In this document: positions 24,401-37,565 of the stretch, piece by piece
Numbering within the stretch: the stretch's first letter is position 1
How the letters are laid out: every line of letters starts with the position of its first letter
Source: Pestalotiopsis fici W106-1
Lineage: Eukaryota > Ascomycota > Sordariomycetes > Amphisphaeriales > Sporocadaceae
DNA: 64,000 nucleotides
Assembly: GCF_000516985.1 (NCBI RefSeq)
Contig: NW_006917092.1
Span: 2,496,619-2,560,618 of the forward strand
Direction of reading: 5' to 3'
Program-made: the position numbers and the translations under genes
Notes under the pieces: generated by a model
What the model saw: the letters and a program-made list of their open reading frames with translations, nothing else
Told to the model about the DNA's origin: nothing
The model's database searches: none

Positions 24401-27400
24401 AGGGCGAAGAACTTCCGACCTGAAAATGTCAGCCGTGGCTGCAGGTTTGAACGCAACAAACGCCGTGCCTCCGGCATTGCACTGCATTAGCAATGTTCCA
24501 AAACTTGAATAACAGATTTAAAGTTCCTGGCGTGTAGCCAAGACAACCACCCACTACGCATCCTGTCCCTTATGGAGACAACCCGAAGGCCTCCTGTGCA
24601 TATTGGTCATGATTGTGAAATATGAACACAATCAGCTTATGTGGATCACGGGTACCTTCCAGATATGGTATGGGTCTCTGAGGAAAAAGTTAGTCAACTT
24701 TGATAGCTAACTAAGATATGGCAACCCGCAACACATAACTGTTAACTGACTTTTAGCGGTACACGAGAGTTGACATATACCTGAGTCGACGTCTATTGCC
24801 TATTGCGAGAGAATCAGACACGCCTGGAGCGTGCTGCAGAAAGGACCCTGAGTCGTCCTCACTCCACCATATAGTCCATAACCTTCCTGGAGGCTATACG
24901 CCAACAGCCACCCCATGCCTGTTCACCCGTCTCTATCGCCATAAAGATGTTGGTGCAGGTTCGGGCTTGCATCTGCGTTGCATTTGTGGCTTTTTCTGAC
25001 GAGAATCTGGCGCAGGAAATTCTCTACCCCGAACAATCAAGGCCTTGCCGAATGGTAAATGGTGGCCGAATGCATGTTTTTTCGAATGTAAGAAGCGAGC
25101 ATCGAGACCCAGCCTCATCGAACGTCTATCATTGGGGAAGACTTTCGGAATTAGTCAATCGTAGAGATAGCCAAAGCATGATTCTTAGTCACTGCGATGA
25201 GTTGACAAAGCGCAATTGTCCCTGTCCATAACTTCTCAGGCATCGACACACACAGTCTGACCATCGTGACCCCACCGACACCTCCAACACTGGCCTGGTC
25301 TAGATGGTGTCTCACTTGGGGCTTTGCCATTCGTTCTCAACTTGCCTGTGGCGGTATCTGAGCGCCCGATTGGGAACTTTGTCAGAAGTCGTCTGCTAGA
25401 TCTCAGGCAGTACCTACCGCCTGACTCGCGAAAACCTGCTCTTCAGAGGACAATATGTTGGGAATGACCTCTAACAATGGTCGTTTGATTCTGACACTCC
25501 ACACAAGTTCTTACAATGACGGACCAAAGGCCCATGCTAAAGGCAGGCCCAAATCCAGAGAAGCAGTGATTGAGTTGGTGGCGTCTCCGCATTACTGTAT
25601 CATCAGACCCTTTGGACAAATACCGAGGCTGAGATGAATTGTCCTGCTTACCAAGCCACCTTCTGCCTGGTAAGATGAATCACGAAACCATCTTGTCACG
25701 AGTGGCATTCAGCAGACGATGTTGAAAAAGGTGTACGTCATCATGCTTCTTTTTATCTGTGAAGCACTGCCGCTGTCCGTGCAATATGATGTTTGGTCAT
25801 GGCTGCTTTGAAGACGAATGCTTTTCGCCTGTTGGGCTCTCAGAGCCTCGGGAGCAGGTGTTTTCAATGTTCGATTCAAGCACCACAGGTTCTCGAGTCT
25901 AGGTTCTTATTGGAACATTGTGGAGATGGGTCGCGAATTAATTTGGTTGTATTGAGGTCCAGGTAGAGCTTTTGAACGTCTTTAGCCAATGACAATGCCA
26001 TTAGAACAACAAATCCACGAATACAGTTGATATTGGTGGATTCGAATCCAGGGAGCCCGTCTAGGGCTTTGCGACTATAGTATATCGGCGGACTTGAGGA
26101 GCTGCATCGTGCCATGGCAGACCCAGGATATTCAGTCTTCCAACTTTGGCAGATCTATCAAGCGTGTCAAGCCTGTATGGTTCATGCATCCTCACGATAT
26201 TCATGCTCCAGCTATCAAACCTGACGTACCCGGAATACGTGCATGTATTGCTCTGTCCAGCCCAAAACGCCCTCGGTCGCACCTTGTATGCAAAAAGTCA
26301 CATGTCTCTCCTTAGTCAGTCCAGGCCGACAAGATGATTACCTACTCTAGTAGTGGCAACATACTTTGACCTTTTTGGACGGACACTAAAAGTTGCACAG
26401 GAGTTGACAGCAGATGACGTTATACTAGTAGTTCGCCGAAAGCTCTAAAGACCATTTACAAGCTGTCAGAGAATTGGCGGAGCCTTTGATTGGTCAATGG
26501 CTTTCCAAGACGGGGCGATGATATCAGATCTCCCAGAAGAATGCAGTGCAACGCAACAGACTAGAAGCTCCCGTACCCCCCCACTTCAGAGCCATGTGCC
26601 CTATACCGACCAAGTTGGAGACTGAAGAAATGGCGCGCTAATACGCCTTTCTGTGCCTGGGACTGCGCCATTTCTTGTGTCCACAACTTGCCGACTGTCG
26701 TGAAGGGTTGCGGGTCATCCCTTTCACACTTCCAGAAGTGTGGAGCAAATGTCCAAACATTATTCACACCGCCTGAAGCTCAATGGTTGGTAGCATCACT
26801 GGTTGCAGCATTAATGGCATATTGCTCGCCTTTTGGTGTTTACTTTTCAAAATTCTTTCTTTTGCTCTTTTTCTTTTTCCTTTCCCGGGCTGTCAAATGT
26901 AGGAATCGAGAAATGCAATGCAGAAGCGGGTTGGCCGCTGTGGTGCTACAATACAACCGATTTTGTCCTCCTCCACACATGGGGTATGCTAGTCGTCCAT
27001 GAAAGCCAGCGTTCCCAGGGGTCTCCTGTCCAGGACAAAGTTGACGGTACTACTCCCTGGCTGCACACTCATCTCCGGCCTACATACAGCTGCAGTGATG
27101 TCTTTGCCGGCGGTGAGCTCCTGTGTCAGTATGCAATAGTGAACTAGGGTCGGCGAGCAAGATAGCAAAGATATCTCAACAACAAAAACACTGCTTGTAA
27201 GGAGATGACACCTCACAGTTCATAGTTGATAGTACTACAACATATAGCCCCCTGCTGCTTGCGGAGCTGTTCTACAAAGATCGAAGGCTACTAGAAGACC
27301 CAAGCGTTTGGAGACGCAGGGGGGCTCCTTTCGTCAGCTCAGGCCCCATTGCCAGGATCCCGATCTGCCCGGCACGTCGGTTTCGTTGGCGGCAGCGGAT

Positions 27401-28992
27401 TCCGTTTGTGTAAGGCATGTTTGAGATTGCTCAAGACGAGAGAGTAAAGAAAGCGATCATTGTGTGTTTTTATGAATCATGAACGGATGCGCTTGAGCTA
27501 GATCCCAATGATTTCAATCTGTCTGAGTTGAGTTGACTTGACAAAGCACAACTCAGCCTGTATGCATAATATGAGCTAGACGTCTGACAGCACACCATTG
27601 ACGAGAGAGACAGCAGGGCTCCATCATGTTGGGATGAACTCATGGATTAGGTCGGTCTATCCCGTCTGTACCTTGTAAGTAGTCAATGATCGTGACACCC
27701 TGAGCCCGGGTGTCGCTTTTGGGACTCAGGATTACCAATTCGGTATCTGGAAAGGAGACATCTCCTGCCTATTCTACATAAGACTGAACGTAATGGATCT
27801 GGATACAGGCCATACTATCATGGTTGTCTTCTCCCAAGGATAGCAAGAACTTGAACCGAACAGAGCAGCTTATTACGCAATTTTCCAGGTTGGAAGCCAT
27901 TGGTCTGTACCGTACCCGAATAGCTGCCGAAACTTTCATGTGGTACATTATCTAGGTCCTTGTTCCTCTGCTCCAGGTCATCAATCAATAGTCGAGGGCC
28001 GTGCGGCGGATTTCAGGTGCAGCGCCTCCCGCCAACGAACGGATTTTCGGGCCTGCCCTGCCTACCTTGTAGTAGGCAGTTTAGTTACATCAACCAAGTG
28101 CCCACGCCCACGTCCACGCCCACAGCTCTTGCCTGTGTCATTGTCTTCTCATCTGTCTGTCGCCGCGCCCAATTGACCCTCTTACTACGCTCATTGATAT
28201 GCGCGCATGCAGTTGAGAAATAATTCGACGCCTGCACTCAAATTTGGAGAGCTCATATCGACCCAATTGCCTGATTGCGAGGGTGTGCAGCGCGGGCGCT
28301 GTCGCCCATTAGGCTGACATCGGTTGGTTGTAGTCGGGCGGCGCCGCACCCATCACCAAACACAATTTGGGAGCCGACGACAGACAACAGACAGACAGCG
28401 GCAGACTCAAAGCAACCTCTTTGCGTCGTCGGCGCTGCCGCATTTCAACACAGAAAAGAGCACATTTTCACCATCAGTCACTCTTAGTTACCACCTGTTT
28501 TTTTTTTTATGGTTGTTGGTTTACTATCATCACTTTGTTCCATGGTCGCTTTGAATAAGCTTGGTTCTCGCAACTTGCCCAGCCATCTGCATTTCCCACC
28601 GCTGGCCCAGCCTCCGAGTTTCCTATTCACCACCACCACACAGCAAACCTGGTTCCTGGCAAAAGAGGTACCGTCGGCAAGCACCTGCAATCCTGCAGAA
28701 ACTGGTGTACCCTGCAGTTCTCTCATTCTTGAGTTTACTCCATCTCCAACTCATTACAACTTTTGCATGTTGAGTTTGGCCGGATATTCCTGGGTCTCAC
28801 AAAAACCCACGTTATTGTGTGTTCCAGCCATCTGCTGCAAAATCGGACACGTCATTTCAAGCAACACCCTCAAGCTGCGAGAGCTTAGCTACACAGCTAC
28901 CACCCCATAATACATACAAATTACGGACCTGGTGTGCGACATCCTTAAACTCACCACGAACGCGTGGTGAAAGTTCGCCTTGTCTTCCCCAG
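21475..28992. other. 7.5 kb region without a defendable gene
   Basis: Long stretch between two genes that both face away from it. All open frames are under about 230 codons, overlap on both strands and lack domain-like composition. It contains clusters of CCTAGG/TAGGTAG motifs (23318-23400, 23600-23615, 23991-24003) and short T or CT tracts. The last ~700 bp probably form the promoter and leader of the downstream coiled-coil gene. Confidence 0.5.
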
Positions 28993-31244
28993 CTTCTCTC
29001 CGGGCGGCAGGAGACGCGACAACAAAGTTGTCGGCACCGAACCCCCAGCCCATTTCTTACGACCGTCACGACCGCAACGACCCATCATCAACTACAGAAC
29101 CCCAGCGCCAGCAGCGCCCATCTTCGCTACTACAGACGCCTCCACCCCGAGTGCTCACGATAACTCCTGAACACAGATCTCAGACTCCCTCCTCGCAGCA
29201 CCGCCTACGGCGCACTCCTCGCCTTCCTGCCACACCCAGCCCAGAGCCAGCTAGACCGGAACCTCGGCAGCCCAGACCAACTCCTGCAGCAGACCATCCC
29301 CAGCCTGTCGTCACTCTTGGTGACAGAAACCAAAACGTCCAAGCTCATACTCAGGAGAAGGGCAAAACAGTTGCTCGGCCTCGCTTGCCCCCTCGGCAAC
29401 TCTCTCAAGACTTGAGTAGTGAAGACAACGAAGAGGAAGACTCGCCCATCTCTCTGCGGCAGAAGAACGTGCTCGACCTTCCAGATCCCGAATCAATTTT
29501 TCGAATCTCCAAGCGTACTCACCGTGCTGTTCTGTACACTCTTGAGGAGCTCCTGCGCGGACCCTTCAAGCTCACGCCTGACATTGTAGAGGAATCAGCC
29601 TCAATGGCCGATCTGCTTGGCGGTAATATCTCCACTTCTAACGGCAACGTACCCTCCTCGTCCAGGATGCCTGCTGCTCGAGCGCCCGCTGGGTCACCAT
29701 CGTCCGGGATTAGAGGACCTCGGATGATTATGCAGGAGCGAGCTGCGCGAGAGGCCAGGCAAAGAGAAGAACGCGAACGACTAGAACGTGAGCATGCTGC
29801 CGAGGAGGCACGGTTGGTTGAAGAGGCAACTCAAAGAGAAGCGGAGCGTAGAGAAATTGAGCGAAGAGCTGCTGCTGGCGCTGGAGCCGAGGCGCGCCAA
29901 CCCGTACCCGTCGGAGATGCTACCCACAGAAGAACGGCTAGGGCTGGTAGTCGCTCGGGCCCCGATCCCAGCGCGCTCTACCCGGACGCGTCGAGGCCCG
30001 CCGGTAATGTAGCGCCTCAACCGTCCCAGCGCCAAACGGAGACGCTTCATGGACAGCCTCCGGCCGCAGACGAGGCCGCAGGTGCACTCCCACAGCCACA
30101 GCTACAGCCTGGGCAGACTTCAGAGCAGCTTGGAGCAGCTGGCCGAGGTAGAAACTCGTTTCCGTCTGCATTCGAGCGCTGGGAAACTTTGTCTGCACAC
30201 TGGGAGGGACTCTTGAGCTTTTGGCTTCGCAAGCTAAAGCAAAACGCGGATGAGATCAACAACGATCCCGTGTCAAAACACCTTGCCCGTAATGTGGAAG
30301 ACCTTTCTTCTGCAGGTGCCAATTTGTTCCATGCCGTGGTCGAACTGCAGCGTCTTCGAGCATCCTCTGAACGTAAATTTCAGCGCTGGTTCTTCGATAC
30401 GCGCACTGAAATCGAACGTCATCAGGAGGTCACCGCAATGCTAGAAGCTGCCCTGGAGAAAGAGCGTCTTAGTAGAGCAGACGCTATTCGCGAGGCGCTT
30501 GAGCATGAGAGAGGTAACTCTCGAACTCAGAAACAGATCAGTGAGCTACGCAAGGAGCTCCAAATTTCCAAAGAGGAGGCTCGCCGTGCCTGGGATGAGC
30601 TCGGCAGACGAGAGCAGGAGGAGCGAGATCGGACTGCATCTCTCCAGCAAGGACACCCAACCATTGTCGGCGGTGTGCAAGTAGTACCCATGACGCAAGG
30701 CGTGAGCCGACACAGTAGTCGGCGAGATCAGCAAGCCTATGGTTCGGGCGAACCCGAGTACAGCCAAACCTCGAGTTCACGCCCCGAGTATGGCGAGGCT
30801 CCGGCAGTTCAACCCGTCGTGACGTCGTCGCCAGCTCCTGGGCCTTCTTATCAACCCTCTGCGACGGTTCATCACCAAGGTAGCTACGGGTCCGAGGGAA
30901 CCTACAGCGAAAGTGAGTATACCATGGACGCCCATGGTAATTTTGTCAGGGACTCTCGGAGAGACAGAATGCCATTTCATGCCCCTGCATTGGACAGTGA
31001 TTCTGACGCTGGTATAGATGAGTTTGAAACACCGGGCTTGCCACCTGCTACGCAGCCGCCTTCGTCGACTGGGGCTGAACCGCAGTACAGTCAAGTCCCT
31101 GACTATTCTAGTGGAGGCTACAACTCTCCTAGCTGGGAGGCTGGAGCTCGCCATCACCACCCTACTCGACTTAGTGATGTACTCGAGGAGGAAGAGGAAC
31201 GCAGTCGGACGAGCGCAAGCCAAAGCCAAGTAAGCCGTGGCTGA
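28993..31244 (+). CDS. conserved-looking coiled-coil protein, 5' exon unresolved
   Basis: An open frame of about 750 codons ends at 31244 but has no ATG before an in-frame stop at 28968. The first in-frame ATG is far inside (29604). A good acceptor (pyrimidine run plus CAG, branch CTCAC) ends at 28992, so an upstream exon probably supplies the start. Residues near 170-215 hold a compact block (ISKRTHRAVLYTLEELLRGP, then DIVEESASMADLL), the best candidate for a folded domain. Then come a long charged coiled coil rich in Arg/Glu (about 250-300), a helical middle (about 395-540) with more coiled coil, and a Gln/Ser/Tyr-rich disordered tail. I do not recognise a characterised homologue. Cytoskeletal or septum roles are possible but unsupported. 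Confidence 0.65.
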
Positions 31245-32501
31245 TGATTCATGTTCAATCGACATGATCATTCTCGTTCGCGATTCGAACATTTAAGCCA
31301 TGTTTTCGATCCATTTCCCATTTTTGGCCTTGATCGTTCGATGCCTGGGGACTTTGTCAGTACTTCATTAACTACATGTCCCCAAAGCGCTGTGGGGATC
31401 AAGACAAAGTCTGGCTGTCGTCAAATCTACCGCCCATACGTCGGACCAACCGCTTTGCTTTTTGGGGGGTATGGTCAAGTTTTGGCGACTTGGAAGAATT
31501 CGTATGGCACTATCAAGCTAATAATTTGGTCTGGCTCATTTCAAGAGCTCAATCAGGACCGAGGACAGTGCTTTCCTACTTCAGGACCACTAATGACACT
31601 CCAAGCGATTGGTATCGTCTGGTTCTATTGGGTGCTTACCTTTTCTGCTTCCTTTTGATATTGGACTTCTGTTCAATTGGAAGCAAGAATTCCTTTTGGT
31701 GTGAACACCTCTCAATGGGTATTCATATTCTGCATCGGCATTGGCGTTGGCTCCATTTGGTGGAAGGGCACAGCGTCGGGCAGATGGGACGACTCATTTG
31801 GAGTCAATAATTGTTGAAGAGGAGGAGAAAACCATGGGCACAGAAGGGCACATCATTCTGTACCCAGCGCATCTTGAATTTTGTACTTGTAGATAAGGCA
31901 TTTCGTAATATTTTAGCGGGGAAAAAGAGACCCAACCACTGCATTCTGCGATTCTCACTACAAGCAGCGTGTGCCAACTGTCGGTGGTCAAGGTTTATCT
32001 GAGATGAAAGCGGCGTTGAGCAGCTACCGTCCCGCCTCGCTGAGTAGCTGAAAATTACCCAAGTGCCAACAAATCAACATGTTCCGCTACTATGAATGGC
32101 TGCTGCCTTGGCAATGAAAAATGTTATTGTAGTGGTTGCGTATAAACGACGACATCTCTATACTCTTTTCAGGCTTGTTGTGGCGCAGATAAAAGTGGCG
32201 CTAGCCTGAATCCTGAAGCCCGCCGAGCCCGCCCAGAGCTCTGCGTAGCTCATGTCCCGTTTTGGCGTAGAATGCTGCCGAGCTACTGGAAATCTAATTT
32301 TTGCGGGACGCTGAGCTTGATGGTTTTGGAAGACATCATACGACGGATGCCCACGTCTTGACTCTCAACGTCAATACAACTTTGAACGAGAAGGTGGTCG
32401 ATCTATTGATACCGTACCTCCTCGGACTTGGCGGCCTATTGAAACACCGAGCACCATCGTTTCCCATTGCCTCTCCAACCAACCGCAAACCCTCTGGGAT
32501 T
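31245..32501. other. intergenic, nothing seen
   Basis: 3' flank of the coiled-coil gene and promoter of SCO1. Open frames around 31376-31810 have no recognisable features. Confidence 0.5.
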
Positions 32502-33473
32502 ATGTCACGATCGATAGCGCCATCGTCGGGCGCCCTGCGCTCGCTGCTGCAGTCCCAACAGACAACTCGGCAACAATGCCGCCGCTTCCTCTCATCCACA
32601 GCCGCCACGGCTCGTAGGCCGACAGCTCCAGAGGCTTCATTGGCACAGCAACAGCAATGTCTGCGTTCCCGGGTCGTCACTATCGAGCAGCGCCGCTTCA
32701 AGTCCCGGTCCGTCGAGGAGCAGAAGAGCAGATACCGCACTGGTCCGTTTTCCTGGAAGGCCGGTCTGCTCTTCGTGGCAACCAGCGGCGGACTGGTGTG
32801 GTACTTTGAGCACGAGAAGCAGCGCATGCAGCGCAAGCGCGTCGCCGAGGCGACCAAGGGCGTTGGCCGGCCGAAGGTCGGCGGCGAGTTCGAGCTGGTG
32901 GACCAGGACGGGAAGCCCTGGACAAGCGCCAACATGAAGGGGCGGTATAGTCTGGTGAGTCTCTACATGACCTCCGTGTGCATGGACACGGCACAAGGAA
33001 TTCTTGAGGAGAACAGCCAAAGCTAATAATCGTGACTCACACAGGTCTATTTCGGCTTCTCCCACTGCCCCGATATCTGCCCCGAGGAGCTTGACAAGAT
33101 GGCACGCATGTTCGATCTTGTTGAAGCCGAGAGTCCGGGCGCTGTCCTGCCTCTGTTCATCACCTGCGACCCAGCTCGCGACACTCCCAAGGTCCTCAAG
33201 GATTACTTGGCCGAGTTCCACCCCGCATTCATCGGGCTGACGGGCACATACGACCAGATCAAGGACGTGTGCAAAGCCTACCGGGTGTATTTTAGCACGC
33301 CGAAGAACGTTGCGCCGGGCCAGGACTACCTGGTAGACCACAGCATATACTTTTACCTCATGGACCCCGAGGGAGACTTTGTCGAGGCATTGGGCCGACA
33401 GCACAGCCCGGAGGCGGCAGCCAAGATCATATTGAGCCATACCAAGGACTGGCGTGACCCAACCAAGAGGTGA
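32502..33473 (+). CDS. SCO1: mitochondrial copper chaperone Sco1/SenC
   Basis: Two exons, 32502-32954 and 33045-33473, are separated by a 90 bp intron (GTGAGT donor, ACACAG acceptor) and give 293 residues. The N-terminus is Arg/Ser/Gln-rich and free of acidic residues, as in a mitochondrial targeting sequence. One membrane span (AGLLFVATSGGLVWYF, about residues 87-102) precedes the thioredoxin-fold domain. The copper ligands are visible: CPDIC (C159, C163) and the His in LVDHS (H250). Sco1 delivers copper to the CuA site of Cox2 during cytochrome c oxidase assembly, from the inner membrane facing the intermembrane space. The intron falls immediately before the VYFGFSHCPDIC block. The frame extends upstream of this ATG but only with non-conserved sequence. 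Confidence 0.95.
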
Positions 33474-34150
33474 AAAGCGAGCAGCAGCTGACCCTAAAAG
33501 ATGGGACTCCAAATGCTTGCCAGATGAGAAGGGACCCTGGCCACTGTAAAATGATCCATGCATGTATACGTTTTATCATGTACTATAATTGTACAATCTC
33601 CAGAATATTGAGCATCACAAGCACCCCGCGTTCTCTTTTTTTCTGCTTGATCTTTACAGTTTGTTGGGATTGATGGTGAATCGTTGGCCACGTACCATGT
33701 GTCAACTTGCTTAGACCGACATGGACACCAGATGTTGAGAATCTTGGGTTTTCCTGTGCAGTCCCCAAATGACCGACTCGGTAGAAATGCAGTCATCGGC
33801 TTTATTCCCCTCGTACAATGAAAAGTGATGTTATCCTTGGGCGAAGCTGTCATTTGCCTAATGTATGTATGCATGCATACAGCCTTGCATATACATTCAT
33901 GCAAGTGGCCGCCCCAAGGGTACATATGTCACCTTACCCAACACAGTCGGGGTGGAACTACTCGACCTCCCCCAAAAGCACTCGGTAACCCCAAAAGGCT
34001 GAGGACGCCCGGGGTCTTGGCCATCATATCATAAGGCAGCTCTTCTTCTCTCTTTTCTCAAACATTGCAAAGCAATCTAGTAAAGCACTGCATGTGCAAC
34101 ATCTGGGAAGGGATCATTGTTATGCTACCGTATTTCCTCTCATCACCGCC
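33474..34150. other. intergenic, nothing seen
   Basis: Holds the SCO1 3' UTR and the promoter of the next plus-strand gene. A short ATGT/ATGC alternation (about 33861-33880) is the only notable feature. Confidence 0.5.
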
Positions 34151-36630
34151 ATGAGAAGAAGCATTATCGCGGGGGCTCGGGCGGCAGACCCGCGAATCGA
34201 TGCCATTCACAACCCTGTACCGTTCGATTGTGGCATTTGCGGCTGGCCAATTACGACCCCAGGCATGCGAATTAGAGCAGGTAAGTTGGCAAAAAATATA
34301 TATACAGTGCTGGCAGCCTTGTATATATGTTCTCACATTTGTTTTCATAGTCCACGGCATTACGAATAGTCCAGAGCTGTGCCAAGTTACACACCAGGCA
34401 ATAGCCAAGAAAGACAGATCGACCAGAATAGACTGCCTCGAAAACATTCTAGTAAGCAACTCCTGGTGTCAATTCTCTCCTTTTCTAGGTTGTCTCATGA
34501 GCAAGTATTGCCCAAATTGGTGCTCCAAGAGAGCGGGCTCAGACAAATTACTTGAAAGAGCTGTTTCAGACTCACTTATCTACTCTAACGGGCAATTGCT
34601 AACACATGTTGTTGTAGTGCTGGAAAAAAAGATGCCGGAATTGCCCCCGCATCAGCGAGGATGATGGTTCGAGAAATATGGTTGCAGTCCATGCCGACTG
34701 CTATACCTTGTTCGAGGCCGAGTGCCAGACAGAGGACAGGCTCAAACGCTTGTGGGTGGCGATCCGAGCTCGGAAACCCTGGGCCAATGCGTTGAGTCTA
34801 CAGGTTAGTACTCTAGCTTATTTCTATCCCTATCATCATGTCTCAAGGGTGGGATTTGAAGATAGTCCATCTCCATTCGAACGCGGGCCATATATTCACT
34901 CTTGATTCGGTCAGATCTGAACCTGAGGAGAACGATTTCTGACTCTGGGTTTTCATAGATCGCGCCACCTAAAGCTGATTCGAAGGTCGTGTCCCAAGTG
35001 TACCACTGGGCAACAGCCTGTGGAATTCCAGGGCTGAAGTTGCTGCCACCCGAGATCATCCGCATGATAGCCGACTTCTCAGAGGGGGCAGCCTTCTTCC
35101 GTTGCATTGCTGCTGTACGACTTGGCAGGGAGTTGAAAGCGGCACCACAGACACTGCCCTTATCAATGGCGGTACCTCTCAGGAACGTTTTGTCGTGGAC
35201 TCGCGGAGAAATGCCAAAAATATCACCATCCAGGTCATCATCATCATCATCATCGACGAACGAGTTGTCATTCACTCGCTTGACCTACGACCGCCGTGGC
35301 ATTCGCCGCATCGAAAATTCATCAGAAAGAGAAACAGGTCAAAGGAGAAGACGAACAGGTACGGAAGCATACACCGTAGTGAAACTCATTCCAGGCGAAG
35401 AAGTCCTGGCAGCGTTCGAGGTTCGTGTTTCCCCTCTGCTCCCATCTTGAAAGTCCTTTTTGCATTGCATAAGAAACTGACGATGATATATAGTATGGTA
35501 TCTTGCGCCTCAAATATTCCAGCCATGTCTACAATTTCTACATTTGGGACATACCAGATCATCCCGATATCAACTGCCTCGCGCGCCCCCTCGGCCAAGA
35601 AGCACGGCTACGAACCATCGATCTGCAAAAGATCACGGGTCTCACCTTTTTCTACAACCAAGTTGGCCGCTTATACTGGATTCATGGGCATACAACGACC
35701 GAAGTGACTGCTAAGAACGCATTTGACAAAGTCCACAAAGTGGTTAAATCATCTTTGTGTTGGACCTATGTTCCTATAGCCAAGGGTGATAGAATCACTG
35801 CGATTGGGTTGCGTCTCCGCTCCCGAGGCTCTACTGCCACTGATTTCTCAACATCACAGCCTGCATTTGTGGTAAGTCAATCATTCCATACAACATATAC
35901 CAGCGTGCTCCCTCTCCTGACGATATTCAAATAGTTTCGTACACAATTGGCTGGCGATTTTGCAATTGGGCCCCAGCATGATCACTACGTAGACCACGTC
36001 GCGAGTGACTTGTCGCCGAGCTTACTGATCTACAAATCAATGCCATCCTTGGAAGTCAGCGACGTCGGAGCGCACCCCCCTTCTGAGCCCGGCGGTAGCT
36101 CCTCTGTTCAGTTTCGTCCCTTATGGGCGGATAAACCCGCGTGGGACAATCCTGGATCCCAATACTTCTCTGCGGCCCCCCTTGGTGGCGTCACTAGAAT
36201 GCAGATTTTTCAAGTCGAGGAATGTTATTTTTGGGACTCTCTAATCTTCTCAGGTATCTTGTTCGACTACGAGAACGGCGCTCAGCGGGCGGTGGGAGAA
36301 TGCCTGGTTGGCGTGGCACCGAGCACAATTTATATGAACCCCAAAAGAATTTGCGTTCACAAGGCTCAGGATGGTGAGGCAATTGTGAACGATACCGAGG
36401 CTTCATTCAACTGTTGTGAGATAGAGGCAGGATCTGAGCTAGAGCACGATCATGGTGAGGAGCATGGGTGGTTTTGTTATACTTTGGAGGGTTACATGTC
36501 ATGGTGGCACTGGGCGGATGGACACTCTAACTTTAGTATTGCTGGTGCAACGGCGATACCTAGGAGTCATACTGTGTTTGTTGAGGGGATTGAAGCGAGC
36601 GGTATCGACCCGTCAGGGAATGATGATTAA
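34151..36630 (+). CDS. six-exon F-box-like protein with N-terminal Cys region
   Basis: Exons 34151-34280, 34351-34451, 34618-34803, 34959-35420, 35494-35871 and 35935-36630 join without frame error to 650 residues; each intron has a canonical donor and a TAG or ATAG acceptor. The N-terminal ~110 residues contain CGIC, CWKKRCRNC and HADC, a likely zinc-binding region. Residues about 165-200 have an F-box-like helix pair (LLPPEIIRMIADF). The C-terminal half is a Trp/Tyr-rich, beta-type domain (PLWADKPAWDNP, then ILFDYENGAQRAVGECLVG) that I have seen as a pattern in uncharacterised fungal F-box-like proteins. Possible substrate receptor for ubiquitination; function otherwise unknown. A TCA microsatellite encodes its Ser run. 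Confidence 0.75.
35235..35254 (+). repeat. TCA microsatellite encoding a Ser run
   Basis: Six to seven TCA units in exon 4 of the six-exon F-box-like gene, translated as consecutive serines between the F-box-like part and the C-terminal domain. Length variation would be in frame. Confidence 0.7.
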
Positions 36631-36956
36631 CGGATGGTTGTCCGGCTCGGACTCGGGCGAGGCTATTGGATACAGGGGAAGGGCCTCTATTTACTATATT
36701 GTCGGAATCGGAAACTCCGTCTCTTTTTTATTATCATGTCCAAGTCATCGTTATATTGCAGCTTTCATGCTAACACTTAAAAGAGCCAAAGTTCACAATC
36801 ACACTTGATATAGTCTTTCATCCTTCCCTCATTCTAGTTCCCCCTATCAAGCCTCCCAACCAGGCTTGCATCATCTAGCAGACTACCAAACATTGCAGCA
36901 TCCATGAGAGAGTTGACTTGGCAGGCATGTTGGCAAGCATGAGCAATGAGCCATTG
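36631..36956. other. convergent intergenic, nothing seen
   Basis: Short spacer between two convergent frames, holding their 3' ends. Confidence 0.4.
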
Positions 36957-37565
36957 TTACGACCACAGCTCAGCCAGGAGCTGGCGTGTATGAGCGTCCT
37001 CTCTACTAGCCTTTGCAATCAGTTCCTTCACCCCCGAACAAGTGTCAAGCCCGTCGCATGCATTCACAAGGGGTCTGCTGAAACCGGTCGTGTGATACTG
37101 CTCGTCAAAGACCTCTTCAAAATCGGCCTCCCACTGACCAATTCTCTCCTCGGGATTACGAACCTTGGCGTACCCGAGAACAATTCTTCTCAGGTAGTGG
37201 TGGCGGTCATTCAGAATCTCCCAAGTGTAGAGCAAAGAATTCAGTTTGATCGTGGGCTCCATCCAGCGCTCCGTGAGACAACGCGCCAGCACGGCCGCGT
37301 AGGCATCATAGACGCTGCGCAGCGCTGCTTCGGTCACGATGCCCGTGTCCGTCGCGTCGGCTGTGTTGAGAAATGAGTTCATGACTTCGCTGTTGTGGAG
37401 GTCCGAGCCCACGTCCACGACGTCGGTGCCGGGGCTGCTCGCCACCAGGTCGTCGTAGACCGCGGCTGGGTCGTAGCCCCTGCCGATGGCTTCTGCTGCC
37501 TGCCCGGCGAGACTGGCCTCGCAGAAGCAGATGAGATGGGCGGCTTTGCGGTTCAATTTGGCCAT
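36957..37565 (-). CDS. helical protein of unclear status (202 aa), possibly a shortened enzyme
   Basis: From the first in-frame ATG (37565) the frame gives 202 residues, almost entirely helical in character. The frame is open upstream to about 37676 without an ATG, and that extra sequence also looks protein-like, so the 5' end may be missing. Noticeable blocks are DVVDVGSDLHNSEVMNS (about residues 42-58), NDRHHYLRR (about 115-123) and FDEQYHTTGFSRPL. The acidic-rich block and Asn/Asp-Arg-His block on helices recall class I isoprenoid enzymes loosely, but neither matches the canonical DDxxD or NSE motif, so this stays speculation. It could be a complete small protein, a gene with an undetected first exon, or a truncated relic. 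Confidence 0.5.
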   Translation of the reverse strand: MAKLNRKAAHLICFCEASLAGQAAEAIGRGYDPAAVYDDLVASSPGTDVVDVGSDLHNSEVMNSFLNTADATDTGIVTEAALRSVYDAYAAVLARCLTERWMEPTIKLNSLLYTWEILNDRHHYLRRIVLGYAKVRNPEERIGQWEADFEEVFDEQYHTTGFSRPLVNACDGLDTCSGVKELIAKASREDAHTRQLLAELWS

